From contig JAPFFF010000001.1 of NCBI GenBank assembly GCA_039105265.1, forward strand, positions 5,828,001-5,892,000: 64,000 nt of DNA, in the 5' to 3' direction. Under the pieces are notes generated by a model. The model made no database searches. It worked only from the letters and a program-made list of their open reading frames with translations, and was not told the origin of the DNA. The DNA comes from Tritrichomonas musculus. Its lineage: Eukaryota; Parabasalia; Tritrichomonadida; Tritrichomonadidae. Each line of letters opens with the position of its first letter. Position 1 is the first letter of the stretch. This document shows positions 49,029 to 59,963 of this stretch, piece after piece. Both the position numbers and the translations under genes were made by a program.

Positions 49029-51215
49029 GGCCGAACGAAGGAAACTATAGGTCGGCCAAAATAACGTATTTGTCAAAAACATAAAGCGAAATTTTAAAAA
49101 ACGCTAGAAACTTCCCAAACTTATATATTTGTTTCATGAAAATATGATTAAGAAAACATCTAAATTTGGTGGAAATTCTTGAGTTGGATTTTTTTTTATC
49201 ATCATTTTTTTGAAATTTGAATTTAAAATAAAGATTCGCACCAAAATTTGCCTATATTAATTATTTTTTATGAGCATTATAATGATATAATTATTTTTTA
49301 TTTTCGTCCACGGGGCCGACTTGTGGTGATATATGATTTTTTTTCTGAGGTAGAAAAATATAAACCACTGAAAAAAATATAAAAATATGTAAACTATAGA
49401 AATTATATAATTAATAGAAAAATCTATTATTTAGAAGAAAAAAAGTAATAAAAACATGATAAAAATCATTTTTATACTATTTAAAAAAATGTGTCTCGTT
49501 TGTTATTATTTAATTATTAATGTATGATATAGTTTCCACTTAAATTGCCCCAAAAAAAAATTGAGAAAATGAAAATGGGCCAAATTTAATAAAAAAAAGT
49601 ATTTTAAAATTATATTATTAATATATAATTGTTATATATTTTATATATATCATATGATTATTATAATATAATAAAATAATAAATTACATATTAAGATATG
49701 AATTCAAATGTAACGACTCTCAATTATTATTTATTATATTCTCAATTTTATTCTCGAAGATTTTTTTATTCAAAATTTATGAAAAAAAAATTAATGAAAA
49801 AAAACTTTCTACATTTGATTTAAATTTTGATTAAACTTCAAAATATATAAAGAAAATTATTTATTTCATTTCTCTCAAATTAAAATTTTATGCGAAACGC
49901 TTTGAAATTATAATTGTTCAATATTTAGAATATACAGTTATATAAAGTTTATTAATTGTTTATATTTATTTTATATCTTTTTATAATATATATAATATTA
50001 TTAAAAGTTATATAATCTATGATATACATATAAATATAAAAAGATATTTGCTTAATATTTTATTAAAAATTTCTTATTGAAAAAAAATCGTTATTAATGT
50101 TTATGATTTTAAAATTGATTTTTGCAGCTCAGCCCCCTGAATCAAATTAAACTAAATTTAGCATATCTTTATTAAATTAAATGTACAATATTTAAATATA
50201 ATTATAATCTAAATAAATTCTTTATTTATTTAGATATTTCAAAAAAATATGTAAAAATTCATTAAAATGAACTTTTTAACAAAATATGAAATATTTATAA
50301 AATAACAAAATGCATAATTAATCATTAATTTCCAATATATATAATAATTAATCATTATAATTTCAATCCATCCATCAGGTGGCTGGATTAGGTTATTTTC
50401 ATAGGATACTTGTTTGTGTTATTATAACTTATATAATTGATATTTTAAAACATTTAAATAATAAATATATAAAATAAGTGCACTATAATATAATATCAAA
50501 ATTTTATTTAGTTATTATTAATACAAAAAAGATATACATATTTTTATAAACGTTAAAAATTTTAAGTAGGTGTCCGCACCTCTTAAAATAATTATATCCT
50601 GCTATATATTAAATTCAAATGTTATTTTATTATTTTTTTATTTATATACTATATATAATATATATAAATATAATAATAATTTAGAAATATTTATTATTCA
50701 TCAGTGAATTGATGGAAAAGATTTAATACAATTTAAGAAAAAATAGAAGATCAAATTTCCTTTTTATTTTTATTTTATTATATTATAAAAACTTATATAA
50801 CAACAAAAGTCGACTTAAAAATGAAAAAGAAGAAGAAAATCTTAAAGGAAATTATCCCAAACTTTTTCAAAAAGAATTGAATTTTGGAATATTTAAAAAT
50901 GAATTTTTCATGTTAAATAAAATAAATAAATATTTATTAATGATTATACTAAATTTAATATAATATTATAGATATAGATAAACATAAATGATTATCTTTT
51001 TTTATGATAATTATAGGATATATTAATATTATTTATTTTAAAGAAAATACATAAATTTCACAAAACTCAACTCAAGAAATTGGATGAAACTTGGTAAACA
51101 GAATATGTAGATATCATATAATATTATATATCAAATAGAAGATATTCCTACGTTTTTTTATTTTTTTTGACAAAACTCGTTATTCTGGCCGACCTATAGG
51201 AAACTACGTCGGTTA
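49029..51215. mobile_element. ~2.2-kb inverted-repeat element, non-coding
   Basis: Inverted arms of about 160 bp lie at 49,029-49,195 and 51,060-51,215. The best-kept block is CTATAGGTCGGCCAAAATAA at 49,045, matching with one mismatch the reverse complement of 51,178-51,199; TTGTCAAAAA and TTCTTGAGTTG also recur in order in both arms. The interior is extremely AT-rich with no ORF. It carries GTCCGCACCTC near 50,570 and a CAGCTCAGCCCCCTGAATC word near 50,127. The arms are much diverged, so this is an old, inactive DNA transposon-like relic. Confidence 0.5.
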
Positions 51216-52820
51216 AATACGTTAAAACAAAAAACACTCTTTTAATAGCCCTTCGGCGGTTTTGTAAAATACGGCTATTTGGTCGTTCATTGAATAGTTT
51301 ATTTTACAAAATTTCTACGGCACACGGCAAAAGTGCAACTTTTTGAATACTTTACATAAAAAAATCTTCAATTACGGCATACGGCCGAAAGGGATACTCT
51401 TTTAAGGTGAATATATAAAGATTTGAAAAACAATTTCACTTGTATATTAATAAGTATCTTTATAAGTAAATAATTAATTAAAAGAATTTAAATTAATTAC
51501 ATCACGTATCAATAAGCTCTTTTTTTCACTTTTTTCAAAAAGGTGTAGCAAAATAAATATCAATTTCTTTCAATGAAACCACTTTTTGAATAAAAATGCC
51601 CAGCAAAAAAAGGTCAATAACTTTTTGGACATTTTTTAGTAACGTACAAAAAAGGTTATATATCTTTATATTTAAAATATATAAATATAGAATATTTATT
51701 ATTATAATTATTAATAAAAATATAAAATATAAAATATCAACAATGTAGAAGAAAAACATTTTATTTATTCGGATAATGTGTAAGCCATCCAAGACTTTTT
51801 CCAGTTATTTTATATTTAGATAGATTTTTAATAGCTACATATAATTTACTTTTTAAAAAATCAAAATCATCAAAGGTGAATTAGATAATCGCATTTTATT
51901 TTCCATAAAAAATAATTTGGGTAAAAAATGGTCATTTTGAATTTTTTGATTTTATAAATGGCGGAACCTCATTTTAAATAATATTCCCTATTCTTATAAT
52001 ATATTTTAAAGCAAAAATATTGAGTTTGATCGTTTAAAATTAATTTTCTAACCGCCGAAAATTGAATCATTCCGTTTATTAATTCAACTTTTTGAATTCA
52101 TTTTTCAAACTAAACTTTATCTTTGAAGTTATGTTCAAACAAAATATATCATTTTATTGAGCATTAAAAGAAGAAATCGAATATTACAAAATAAAAAGTT
52201 AGAAAAGATCATGTATCGAAAAAACTTAAAAATAATTATTATATTAACTTTTTTGGACTAACTACAAAGTAATTATAAATATTTATGTTTTATAATGTAT
52301 AATGCATATGTATAAAATCAAATAGTATTAGTAGTTTTGAAGGATATCTCTTACGAAGAGAGATCTATTAGTATGTGAAGTCAAAAAAAACTCGATGAAT
52401 ATTAAGTTTTTTGATTGGTTTCAATGACCAATTTAAAGATTATTAAATGGGTAAGAAAATTTATTAAAATCACCAAATAAAACCTAAAATTCGAAGAGAT
52501 TTTGAAACTTTTTGAGGTCAAAAAAAGAGTGTCCCACCTATTTCGGATATATTATAAAATAACTTAAAATAAAAATCTCTTGAATGGTCACTTTTTGAGT
52601 GAGAAAACTAAAAAAGTGAAAGCAATTCAGAGATTTACAAATTCCCAAAGACAAATGTAAATTATTCAATATTGAATTAACTCAAAAAATAAAAAAAAAG
52701 TGTTGGTGAAAAATTAAAAAAATTGGAAAATAATTAGAGTTGCGTAGGTTTATTGGAAAAATTGACTAAACAAACTCACTTTCAATTCAAATTATTTTAT
52801 TCCCTATTCATATTAATCAT
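51216..52820. other. gene-poor interval
   Basis: No supported gene. At 51,240-51,405 short GC-bearing words recur in degenerate direct and inverted form (TACGGCACACGGCA, TACGGCATACGGCCGAAAGG, TTCGGCGG). The interval also holds a partial copy of the small TIR element family at 51,562. Confidence 0.4.
51562..51640 (+). mobile_element. partial copy of the small TIR element
   Basis: AATTTCTTTCAATGAAACCA followed by CTTTTTGAATAAAAAT is identical to the left end at 1180. It is followed by a similar CAGCAAAAAAAGGTCAATAA interior. The right end and palindrome are not found, so the copy is truncated. Confidence 0.6.
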
Positions 52821-53965
52821 ATGATGACCACAGAACCAATAGAATCATTCAACACTATCGAATCAATTATATATCACTATCTTGCGTTATCAACTAATAA
52901 TATCAACAGTGTAGAAGAACTACTAGACTCATAACGTGAGTATCTCGAAAATACGAACTACAATCCAGAATTCAATCTCGATAACATCATAAAGTAATAA
53001 AACATATACGATCTAAAGGAAATGATAATCTCTTAACTCATACGTAAGTTACGCTTAGTTGGATTCAAAGACAGAGTTAATCATTAACATCATTCGTTTA
53101 GTGTTAACCAAAAAAAGGATCGAAACATGTGGAGATTTCGATTCAGATGAATTCATTGGTGATGAAGAATAAGTAAATGTTTTTTTTGGTTTCACTTAAG
53201 TGAATTTCAAAACCTTATATGTTGTGATCGAAAAATAGATGTAGTTGATTATTCAGTAACGAACTCAAGAAAAGATAGATAAATTACTATAAGATGATAT
53301 TCATATACTCGATATCGTGAATGTTAACTTGATAGATGATACCATTAAAGCAGGTACTAATGTAAAGAATGATGTCAATAATAATTATAGCTAAACTATA
53401 AAAAATTATTTTTGAATATCATTGTAAATGGGGAAGTTGTTGAGTAAGCTATCGAAATCAGAGAATCGATCATTACCAGGATTAGACTGATATAGATCGT
53501 TCAAGATTAGAGAGTTGATACTATCAATGAAGAACTGTATCAAACTGTGAGGTGTTAATTTTTAGATGTGCATGTGTAGATGATTACGTTAACCATTTTT
53601 ATAAAATCAAATTCGGGCAATTCTGAGGACACTCCTGTTTCCAAATAAATTTCCTTCTTACAATAAGCATTCAACTTTAGTTAATATATGGTCATATGCT
53701 ATATCTTCATTGCTATCAAGTTAAGTAATCTTATGTGTATAAAATATTTTTTTACTATTTCCCTTTAACATAAGTGCAATGAAGCATTTTTTTTTAAACT
53801 ACTCTTTGATTGAAAACGTAGGGAACGTGGGCGTAGTATACTTAGCCCCACTAACATAGCTACTCACCCAGCTTCGAAATGTTCAAAAAAGTGTGTCAAT
53901 TACCACATCATAACATGTAGTTTGATGTGTAAGAGGACTTTCCAGTCAATTTTGATTCTGGGTGA
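52821..53965 (+). pseudogene. coding-like relic readable only with TAA/TAG as Gln
   Basis: No frame is open under the standard code, yet successive plus-strand segments read as protein when TAA/TAG are taken as Gln and TGA as the only stop. The first segment (52,821 to about 53,040) starts at ATG ATG. The second (about 53,041-53,413) and the third (about 53,400-53,813) follow in changed phase, the third ending at TGA, and shorter pieces continue to about 53,965. Example words are NGEVVE[Q]AIEIRES, DDIHILDIVNVNLIDDT and SFNTIESIIYHYLALSTNN. About 21 in-frame TAA/TAG and no in-frame TGA occur in about 330 codons, while in the third segment about ten TGAs all fall in the other two phases. The texture lacks the A/T homopolymers of the surroundings. 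Phase changes mean it is decayed or unlike a simple gene. No family is recognised. Confidence 0.45.
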
Positions 53966-54008
53966 TTCATAAATAGAGCGGGTTTCATAATATCAAAAAT
54001 ATGTGGTT

Positions 54009-54037
54009 GTTTTTTTTTTTTTTTTTTTTTTTTTTTA
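54009..54037. repeat. T homopolymer (~28 bases)
   Basis: A long T-run followed by (ATTTT)n, lying between the UAR-rich relic and the Hsp70-like gene. Confidence 0.9.
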
Positions 54038-54224
54038 TTTTTATTTTTATTTTAATGATAAATTCTTGCCTCTTTTATTTGATTTTTATATTTGAGAGAA
54101 GACGTTAGTGTTTCATAACATAAATGTTCGAATTAACGTATTTGGTTCAATAAATTGAATAGTTTTTTGTAATCGAACATTTCACATAGAATAATTTTTT
54201 ATTGAAAAGTTTACATTATAAATT

Positions 54225-54230
54225 TCATTT
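54225..54230 (+). promoter_or_regulatory. initiator (Inr) TCATTT
   Basis: TCATTT lies about 20 bases before the ATG of the Hsp70-like gene. It matches the trichomonad initiator consensus and typical leader length. A second TCACAT follows at once. Confidence 0.45.
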
Positions 54231-54246
54231 CACATAAAAAAAAAAA

Positions 54247-56373
54247 ATGATATTTCTTTTCCTTTTTCAAATAAGTTCAAGTACTATCGTTGGCATTGAT
54301 TTAGGTAGCGATTCAATCAAAGTTGCTGTTGGCTCACGGAATAATCCAGTTCATCTTTTCAACGAATTATATCCAAATATCTTTGCTTTTGGTGATAAAT
54401 CAAATTGGACTTTTGGAGACTCTGCAATAGAATATTGCCATCATTATCCAGATTCATGCATTCAAGATCAAAAGCTTCCTTTAGATGATAAAATATATAT
54501 TGAAAATGATCATATTAAGGGCTACCAGATTGTAGCTCTTTTATTAAAACAGATTATACAAAATGTTAAAAAAAGCGAAAATATCGTTGATGATATCAGA
54601 GTTGTTGTTGCCATCCCACCATCAATGACATTAAGAGAGAAAAGTTATTTATATAGTGCGTTAACAATTGCTGACATCAATTGCACCCAGTTTGTTACAT
54701 CAACATATGCCCCAATTGAAGTTTATGTAAACGAACATAAAGATAATTCTCAAAATTCAACCCTATTTATTGATATAGGGCATAATGGAGTTAGAGTTTC
54801 GGGATTTGAGTATGATGGTCAAAAAATCGTTCAAACATTTGGTCAATATGACGATAAAATTGGTGGAAAATCAATTGATGATAATTTATTTAAATTGATA
54901 ATAGAGAAGTATCAAATTGAACAAGATGAATACCAGAAAAATCGATTTATATTACTATCAGAGATAAGAAAGGCGCGAGAAGTATTATCTTCATCAACGA
55001 AAGCTTCATTTATATATAATTCAGAAGAAATTACAATAACAAGAGAAGATATAGATAGTTGTTGTAATGAAATCAAGTTTGCTCTATCCATGATGATTCA
55101 TACATTAAAGAACAATAAGAAACGTAATCTACTCAAATCAGGATCAGTTCAATTACTTGGTGGATGTTCTCGAATTGTTTGCTTACAAGAATACATCAAA
55201 AATTTACTGCCGAATATCAACTATTTAAATTCATTGAATGCTATTTCAGCTGTTTGTATGGGAGCTTGCTACATTGCTAATGATGAAATTCCATCAAATG
55301 TTCAGGTTCATGAATCATTAGTGACATCAAGCGTTATTCTGAAATTCAATGAAGACGTTACTAATCTATTTACAAATGAAAACACAGGAAGTTATAGTCC
55401 CGTCGTTCGTTTATCTAATGTTGACCATAATTCATTATTCAGAATTGTTGATGTTAACGACAACGATCAAGATTTTCGTGATTTCACCATCAATATTCCA
55501 AATAAAAATGCTAATGATGCAAATAATAACATGATTGAGCTTGGATTCACGTTGAATTATTACTTGATGCCAGTTCTTGGTGAACCACTTCTCATTGATC
55601 AAAATAATCAAAATAATCAAATTCCTCTTTCTCTTGATTACAAGAGTGTTGGTTGGGAAATTCATCCAGATCAATTGGAACAATCAAAATTATTCATCAA
55701 TTCATTGAACAGTGCAACCAATCAAAATTCTCAGACTGAAGAGGAATCAAAACCAATTGAAGGAAATTCTGCCAAAAACGATCAAGATCTCACTCCTCAA
55801 CCTAATATAGATAATATCAATGCTCAAAATCCACAAGATAATTTTAATTCAGAGAACAATCACAGATACATACAAGCAGAAAACGATCAAGATACTCTTA
55901 ATACCCAAACAGATCAAGAAAATCTTGCTCAACCCAACCAAGAAAATCTTGCTCAACCTAATCAAGAAGAAAATCTTGCTCAACCTAATCAAGAAGAAAA
56001 TCTTGCTCAACCTAATCAAGAAGAAAATCTTGCTCAACCTAATCAAGAAGAAAATCTTGCTCAACCCAACCAAGAAAATATCAATTTAGAGAACAGCCAA
56101 AGATATGTACAACCAAGAAACGATTATTATGCTCATAACACTCAAAACAATCGAGAAACCTACAACACTCATACTAATCAAGCTTCTATTGAAAGTGAAG
56201 CTCCCAATGCAATTAACAATGAGATAAATCATTACGCACAAATCAATGATGAATTACAATCTGATGATGAAAGAAGACTAAGGAGTCTCAAAAGTGAAAA
56301 TGTTAAATTGAACATTTTGATGCTTTCAATACCTTTCATTACTTTCCTTATTTTGGCTTTCTGCCATAAGTAA
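54247..56373 (+). CDS. membrane-anchored Hsp70-like protein (GRP170/ER type)
   Basis: 708 aa. A short signal peptide (MIFLFLFQISSS) is followed by an Hsp70 ATPase domain: VGIDLGSDSIKVAV (phosphate 1), NSTLFIDIGHNGVRVSGFEY (phosphate 2) and LLGGCSRIVCLQEYI (adenosine). The nucleotide-binding domain runs to about residue 375, then a short beta-type substrate-binding segment to about 480. A Gln/Asn-rich linker with 9-residue EENLAQPNQ repeats comes next, then a single C-terminal membrane span (LNILMLSIPFITFLILAF) ending CHK. There is no KDEL. Classical GRP170/HYOU1 proteins are soluble ER chaperones; here the lid domain is replaced by a linker and anchor, so the protein probably acts at the ER or cell membrane as a nucleotide-exchange factor or chaperone. 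Confidence 0.82.
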   Translation: MIFLFLFQISSSTIVGIDLGSDSIKVAVGSRNNPVHLFNELYPNIFAFGDKSNWTFGDSAIEYCHHYPDSCIQDQKLPLDDKIYIENDHIKGYQIVALLLKQIIQNVKKSENIVDDIRVVVAIPPSMTLREKSYLYSALTIADINCTQFVTSTYAPIEVYVNEHKDNSQNSTLFIDIGHNGVRVSGFEYDGQKIVQTFGQYDDKIGGKSIDDNLFKLIIEKYQIEQDEYQKNRFILLSEIRKAREVLSSSTKASFIYNSEEITITREDIDSCCNEIKFALSMMIHTLKNNKKRNLLKSGSVQLLGGCSRIVCLQEYIKNLLPNINYLNSLNAISAVCMGACYIANDEIPSNVQVHESLVTSSVILKFNEDVTNLFTNENTGSYSPVVRLSNVDHNSLFRIVDVNDNDQDFRDFTINIPNKNANDANNNMIELGFTLNYYLMPVLGEPLLIDQNNQNNQIPLSLDYKSVGWEIHPDQLEQSKLFINSLNSATNQNSQTEEESKPIEGNSAKNDQDLTPQPNIDNINAQNPQDNFNSENNHRYIQAENDQDTLNTQTDQENLAQPNQENLAQPNQEENLAQPNQEENLAQPNQEENLAQPNQEENLAQPNQENINLENSQRYVQPRNDYYAHNTQNNRETYNTHTNQASIESEAPNAINNEINHYAQINDELQSDDERRLRSLKSENVKLNILMLSIPFITFLILAFCHK
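55920..56075 (+). repeat. 24-27-nt minisatellite encoding (EE)NLAQPNQ
   Basis: About six units of AATCTTGCTCAACCTAATCA (plus AGAAGAA in most) lie in the linker of the Hsp70-like protein. Units differ by one or two codons and by C/T changes in the Asn-Gln codons. Confidence 0.9.
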
Positions 56374-56520
56374 TAAAAATTCATGTTGTAACACAGAAAA
56401 GAATGGATTTCAAGTAAAATCACAATTTTTCATTGTTTTTTCTTTTGTATTATTTTTTTAATTGAATTATTTAAGATTTATTATTCAAAAAATTGAAATA
56501 ATTTATTTTAATTTGACACG

Positions 56521-58302
56521 ATGGCTGATATTATCGATATAACAAATTTAAGTATTGATCCAAGCCAATATACTGAGATTAAGGATTTAGGATTCCTCGA
56601 AAACGATTTAGCAGGACATTTAAAAGTTGTTTCAGACAAATCTGGAAAAAATTATTTGAATGCAGAGTACGATATAGTAATGGATGATGATCAAAAAGTA
56701 TTTTTTAGAAACATATCTTTTTTATCTCATTTTTCACATCCTTCTATCGCAAAATTGAAAGGTTTTTCATTTTTTGGTCAAGACCCGGAAAATATTTGTT
56801 TTAGTATTTTATCAGAATATCCAGAAAATGGATTTTTAACTGAATTCATTGAGCAAAAGGTCAAAAAAGGAATTATTTTTGATTTTGATGATACTGCCAA
56901 ATCCAAATTCCTATTTGGGGCTGCATTCATAGGATATTATTTACATTCGAGAGGTATTATCCATAGATGCTTTGCCCCACCATCATTTGGTGTAACAAAG
57001 AATTATGAACCAATTTTAATGACTATGAGCAGCTCTAAATCATCACAACAGCAAATAAATAAAACAATTTTAGGTGGGAATTATAATTGGACATCACCTG
57101 AAGTTGATGATCCCACACTTATTACAGATTCACAATATAACGATAGAACAGATGTTTTTTCATTCGGTACTATCATTTACTATCTATCTACAGGTAACGT
57201 TCCTTTTGGAAAATGCAAAAATGTAATGCAAAAATTAGAAAACAAAAAAAATGCAATTAATTTTATTGATGAAAGCATTCCTGAAGGCCTAAGAAATTTA
57301 CTCGAAAGATGTTGGGAATACTCTCCCGAAAACCGGCCACAATTTTCTGAAATTTTGACTGGCTTTCAATGTCATGTATGTTTATTTCCTGATACAAATC
57401 TGAATGAATTTGACGCATATGTCAAAGAACTTTTTTCTCATAAAACATCAAATTCTGTTTGCAAAATTGCATCACATAATGAAAAACTAATTAACTCTGT
57501 CAATACTATTTATAATTCTGTGATCAACACCTACAAATTAAAATATGATTCAAAAATTTTGAAAGCTTTATACACTATTCGAGAGCAAACAGAAGAATAT
57601 TCGCCTTTAATTTTAAACATTTCGCGTCCTGGCAGTAATATTAAAAAATGGATACGTGTTCCATCTTTTATGTTTGCTGCTTCTCTATTCGGCGAGGCAC
57701 AAAAGATTTTCGGCCTTCCTGAAGCTTTTCAAAAAATTGAAGTAAATAACAAATTATTGATTGAAGAACCTTTTCTTACAATGGAACAACTTAATATAAA
57801 AGCTGGGGATACTTTAAAAGTTTTTAATTCTTTTGGAAGTAAAGCTCTTGGCTCAGATATATTGAATCTCAACATTCAAGATATTGGCACAGTATCAATA
57901 TCTTATATGAAAGATGATACCATTGATATATTAAAAAATGACATTAGCTTCTCAACAAGGATCCCTGTTGACACGTTAAAGCTTAAATTTAAAGGAAAAG
58001 CTCTTAAATCTGGCATAAGCTTGGAAGAATTAGGAATCCATAAAAACGACACGATTGATGTAGAAACCAGCTTTCCAAATGGTCAATTCGAATTAACCCT
58101 AGATTTTATTGATGGTAGTAATACAATCAAAACTACTGTAAGACCAACTACAAAAATTATAGATATGATGAAAAAAGCTGGAATAAATACTCTTAATTGC
58201 TTTGCATTTTATAATAAGGAAATTCTTTCTTTGTACAAATCATTTAATGATTATTACATTAAAGAAGCAACGACAATAACGATTCATTCAAATAAAACTT
58301 AA
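56521..58302 (+). CDS. pseudokinase with C-terminal ubiquitin-like domains
   Basis: 593 aa. A kinase-like domain covers about residues 20-290 with C-lobe hallmarks TSPEVDDP, DVFSFGTIIYYLSTG and CWEYSPENRPQFSEIL. Key catalytic positions are changed: the catalytic loop reads IIHRCFAPPSFGV (no HRD aspartate), DFG is replaced by PILMTMS, and the glycine loop and ATP lysine are not evident. It is therefore a pseudokinase. The C-terminal 220 residues contain ubiquitin-like beta-grasp units, clearest at about 460-520 (VDTLKLKFKGKALKSGISLEELGIHKNDTIDV), with a related unit before (about 370-435) and one after. The layout suggests a scaffold linking kinase-type binding to ubiquitin signalling. It is one of three kinase-related genes in the window. 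Confidence 0.8.
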   Translation: MADIIDITNLSIDPSQYTEIKDLGFLENDLAGHLKVVSDKSGKNYLNAEYDIVMDDDQKVFFRNISFLSHFSHPSIAKLKGFSFFGQDPENICFSILSEYPENGFLTEFIEQKVKKGIIFDFDDTAKSKFLFGAAFIGYYLHSRGIIHRCFAPPSFGVTKNYEPILMTMSSSKSSQQQINKTILGGNYNWTSPEVDDPTLITDSQYNDRTDVFSFGTIIYYLSTGNVPFGKCKNVMQKLENKKNAINFIDESIPEGLRNLLERCWEYSPENRPQFSEILTGFQCHVCLFPDTNLNEFDAYVKELFSHKTSNSVCKIASHNEKLINSVNTIYNSVINTYKLKYDSKILKALYTIREQTEEYSPLILNISRPGSNIKKWIRVPSFMFAASLFGEAQKIFGLPEAFQKIEVNNKLLIEEPFLTMEQLNIKAGDTLKVFNSFGSKALGSDILNLNIQDIGTVSISYMKDDTIDILKNDISFSTRIPVDTLKLKFKGKALKSGISLEELGIHKNDTIDVETSFPNGQFELTLDFIDGSNTIKTTVRPTTKIIDMMKKAGINTLNCFAFYNKEILSLYKSFNDYYIKEATTITIHSNKT

Positions 58303-58496
58303 TTGTTTAGATATTAAAACTACTTGATTAAAAAAAAAAAAAAAAAGTTATGCTACTATTTCAATTTCCCATTTCATAAGCTTATGATACCAATATATAT
58401 ATTGCGAATAAACTTTTTATGAAATAATCTGTTTTGATCATTGAAATAATAATAAACGTACTTATTTTCAATAAACTTTTAGAAAAAGTGAATATT
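58303..58496. other. short intergenic region
   Basis: AT-rich, with an A-run at about 58,330. Nothing else is seen. Confidence 0.3.
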
Positions 58497-58502
58497 TCAT
58501 TC
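58497..58502 (+). promoter_or_regulatory. initiator (Inr) TCATTC
   Basis: TCATTC lies about 25 bases before the CFAP53-like ATG and fits TCA(+1)Y(T/A). Confidence 0.4.
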
Positions 58503-58523
58503 GTTTTAAATTAAATTACAAAT

Positions 58524-59963
58524 ATGCGGCATCAAAACGTTGGACTTCAAATGATTATGGACCGTAGGGCCAGAGAAGATGCTCAAAAAATTTTTGATGA
58601 AGCATCCAAAGACGATTTTGTTTCAAGACAACGCGCACTTTTTGAAACTAATTCTTTTCATACATATCAAAATCGAGAACTCAAAAGACGAGCTAGACAA
58701 AGAGCAAAAGCTGCAGAAGAAGCAATAAATATTCGAAGAAAAAAATTGGCTGATTTATTAAATTCTGAAGAAGAACAATTTTCTGTTGAAATTTGTAATA
58801 CTATTGAAACACCTGCTCAAAAACGAATTCGCCTTCAAAAAGAACTACAAGGTTATCGTGAACGAAAGAAACGAGAACATGATGAGGACGTTGAAAGGAG
58901 ATTATACAATCGATGGAGAGAAGAATGCGATCCACTTCGAAAACAAATTTCCCAACAACTTGAAAAGGAAGTAATCAAAGAACGAGATCAACAAGTTATA
59001 GAACGCGAGAATGCGAGAATGGCAGATGACGAAATTGAAAATGCATACGTTGAACAGGTCAAGAAAAATGTTCAGGAATATAATGAAAGAATGAGACAAG
59101 AGGAGTTAGATTATCGTATGAAACAACGAAGGAATAAAACAACATGGATGGCACAGATTGGCCAAAGAAGAGATGACCTCATTCGTGAGCAGCAAAAAGA
59201 TCGCGAAGAAGGTTTACGTTTTAGACGACAAAACGATGAAGATATTAGGAGGGCACGTCAACAGGCTGAGCAACGTCGAATTGACCAAGAAATTCGAAGA
59301 AAAGAATTAGATACAATAAATCAAGATCAGATTACTCGACGAAGAGCCTTGGCAGATGCAGAACGAGAATTAGATCTTAAATACCTACAGCAAGCCAAAG
59401 ATGAACTCCGTCGAGAACAAGAAGATAATATGGTGAAACGCATTCTTAACAATCGAGAAGCAAATAGAAACCGCCAATTACTTGAAATGCAATTAAATAG
59501 AAAGAAGGAAAGTGATGATTTAGCTGATCGTTATATACAACAAACTGTTGATGAAGTTAATAGAAGACAAGATGAAGCCTGGAGAATTGATGCTGAGAAA
59601 AGAAGGAATTTACTTATGGACGCAACAAGATATCAAGAATACCAAATGAGTGAAAGAGAGGCTGCTCGAAGAAATGCTCAACTTGAAAAGATTGAAGAAG
59701 GAAAACGTTTAGAAGAGGTTCTTGAAGAAAAAAGAAGATTAGATAACGAAGAAAGAGAAGAAAGATTGATGAAAATTAGAAATCAAAATCAGATGCTTCA
59801 GAATCAAGTAGAATATAAGAGACAGGCTGATATGAGACAAAGACAAGAGGAAAAAGAATCTGTTCGCTCGCTATTACAACAATGGGCTGATGAAGAAGAA
59901 AAGATAAAAAGAGAATTAGCAAATCCTGTACCAATAGGAAAACGTTTTAGAGGATTCCGCTAA
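58524..59963 (+). CDS. CFAP53-like axonemal coiled-coil protein
   Basis: 479 aa, nearly all charged alpha-helix with very high Arg, Glu and Gln, of the trichohyalin-plectin-homology type. Segments such as YRERKKREHDEDVERRLYNR, WREECDPLRKQ and MADDEIENAYVEQVKKN resemble CFAP53 (CCDC11), a microtubule inner protein of motile axonemes with the same size. Related TPH proteins (MNS1, CFAP45) are the main alternatives. This fits a flagellated cell. The ATG at 58,524 has an initiator-like TCATTC about 25 bases upstream. Confidence 0.62.
   Translation: MRHQNVGLQMIMDRRAREDAQKIFDEASKDDFVSRQRALFETNSFHTYQNRELKRRARQRAKAAEEAINIRRKKLADLLNSEEEQFSVEICNTIETPAQKRIRLQKELQGYRERKKREHDEDVERRLYNRWREECDPLRKQISQQLEKEVIKERDQQVIERENARMADDEIENAYVEQVKKNVQEYNERMRQEELDYRMKQRRNKTTWMAQIGQRRDDLIREQQKDREEGLRFRRQNDEDIRRARQQAEQRRIDQEIRRKELDTINQDQITRRRALADAERELDLKYLQQAKDELRREQEDNMVKRILNNREANRNRQLLEMQLNRKKESDDLADRYIQQTVDEVNRRQDEAWRIDAEKRRNLLMDATRYQEYQMSEREAARRNAQLEKIEEGKRLEEVLEEKRRLDNEEREERLMKIRNQNQMLQNQVEYKRQADMRQRQEEKESVRSLLQQWADEEEKIKRELANPVPIGKRFRGFR

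Noticed and set aside
53048-53062. GTAAGTTACGCTTAG as a 15-nt intron in the UAR-rich relic
   Set aside because: Its removal would not change phase where the phase changes, and there is no second example. Chance GT...AG is common.
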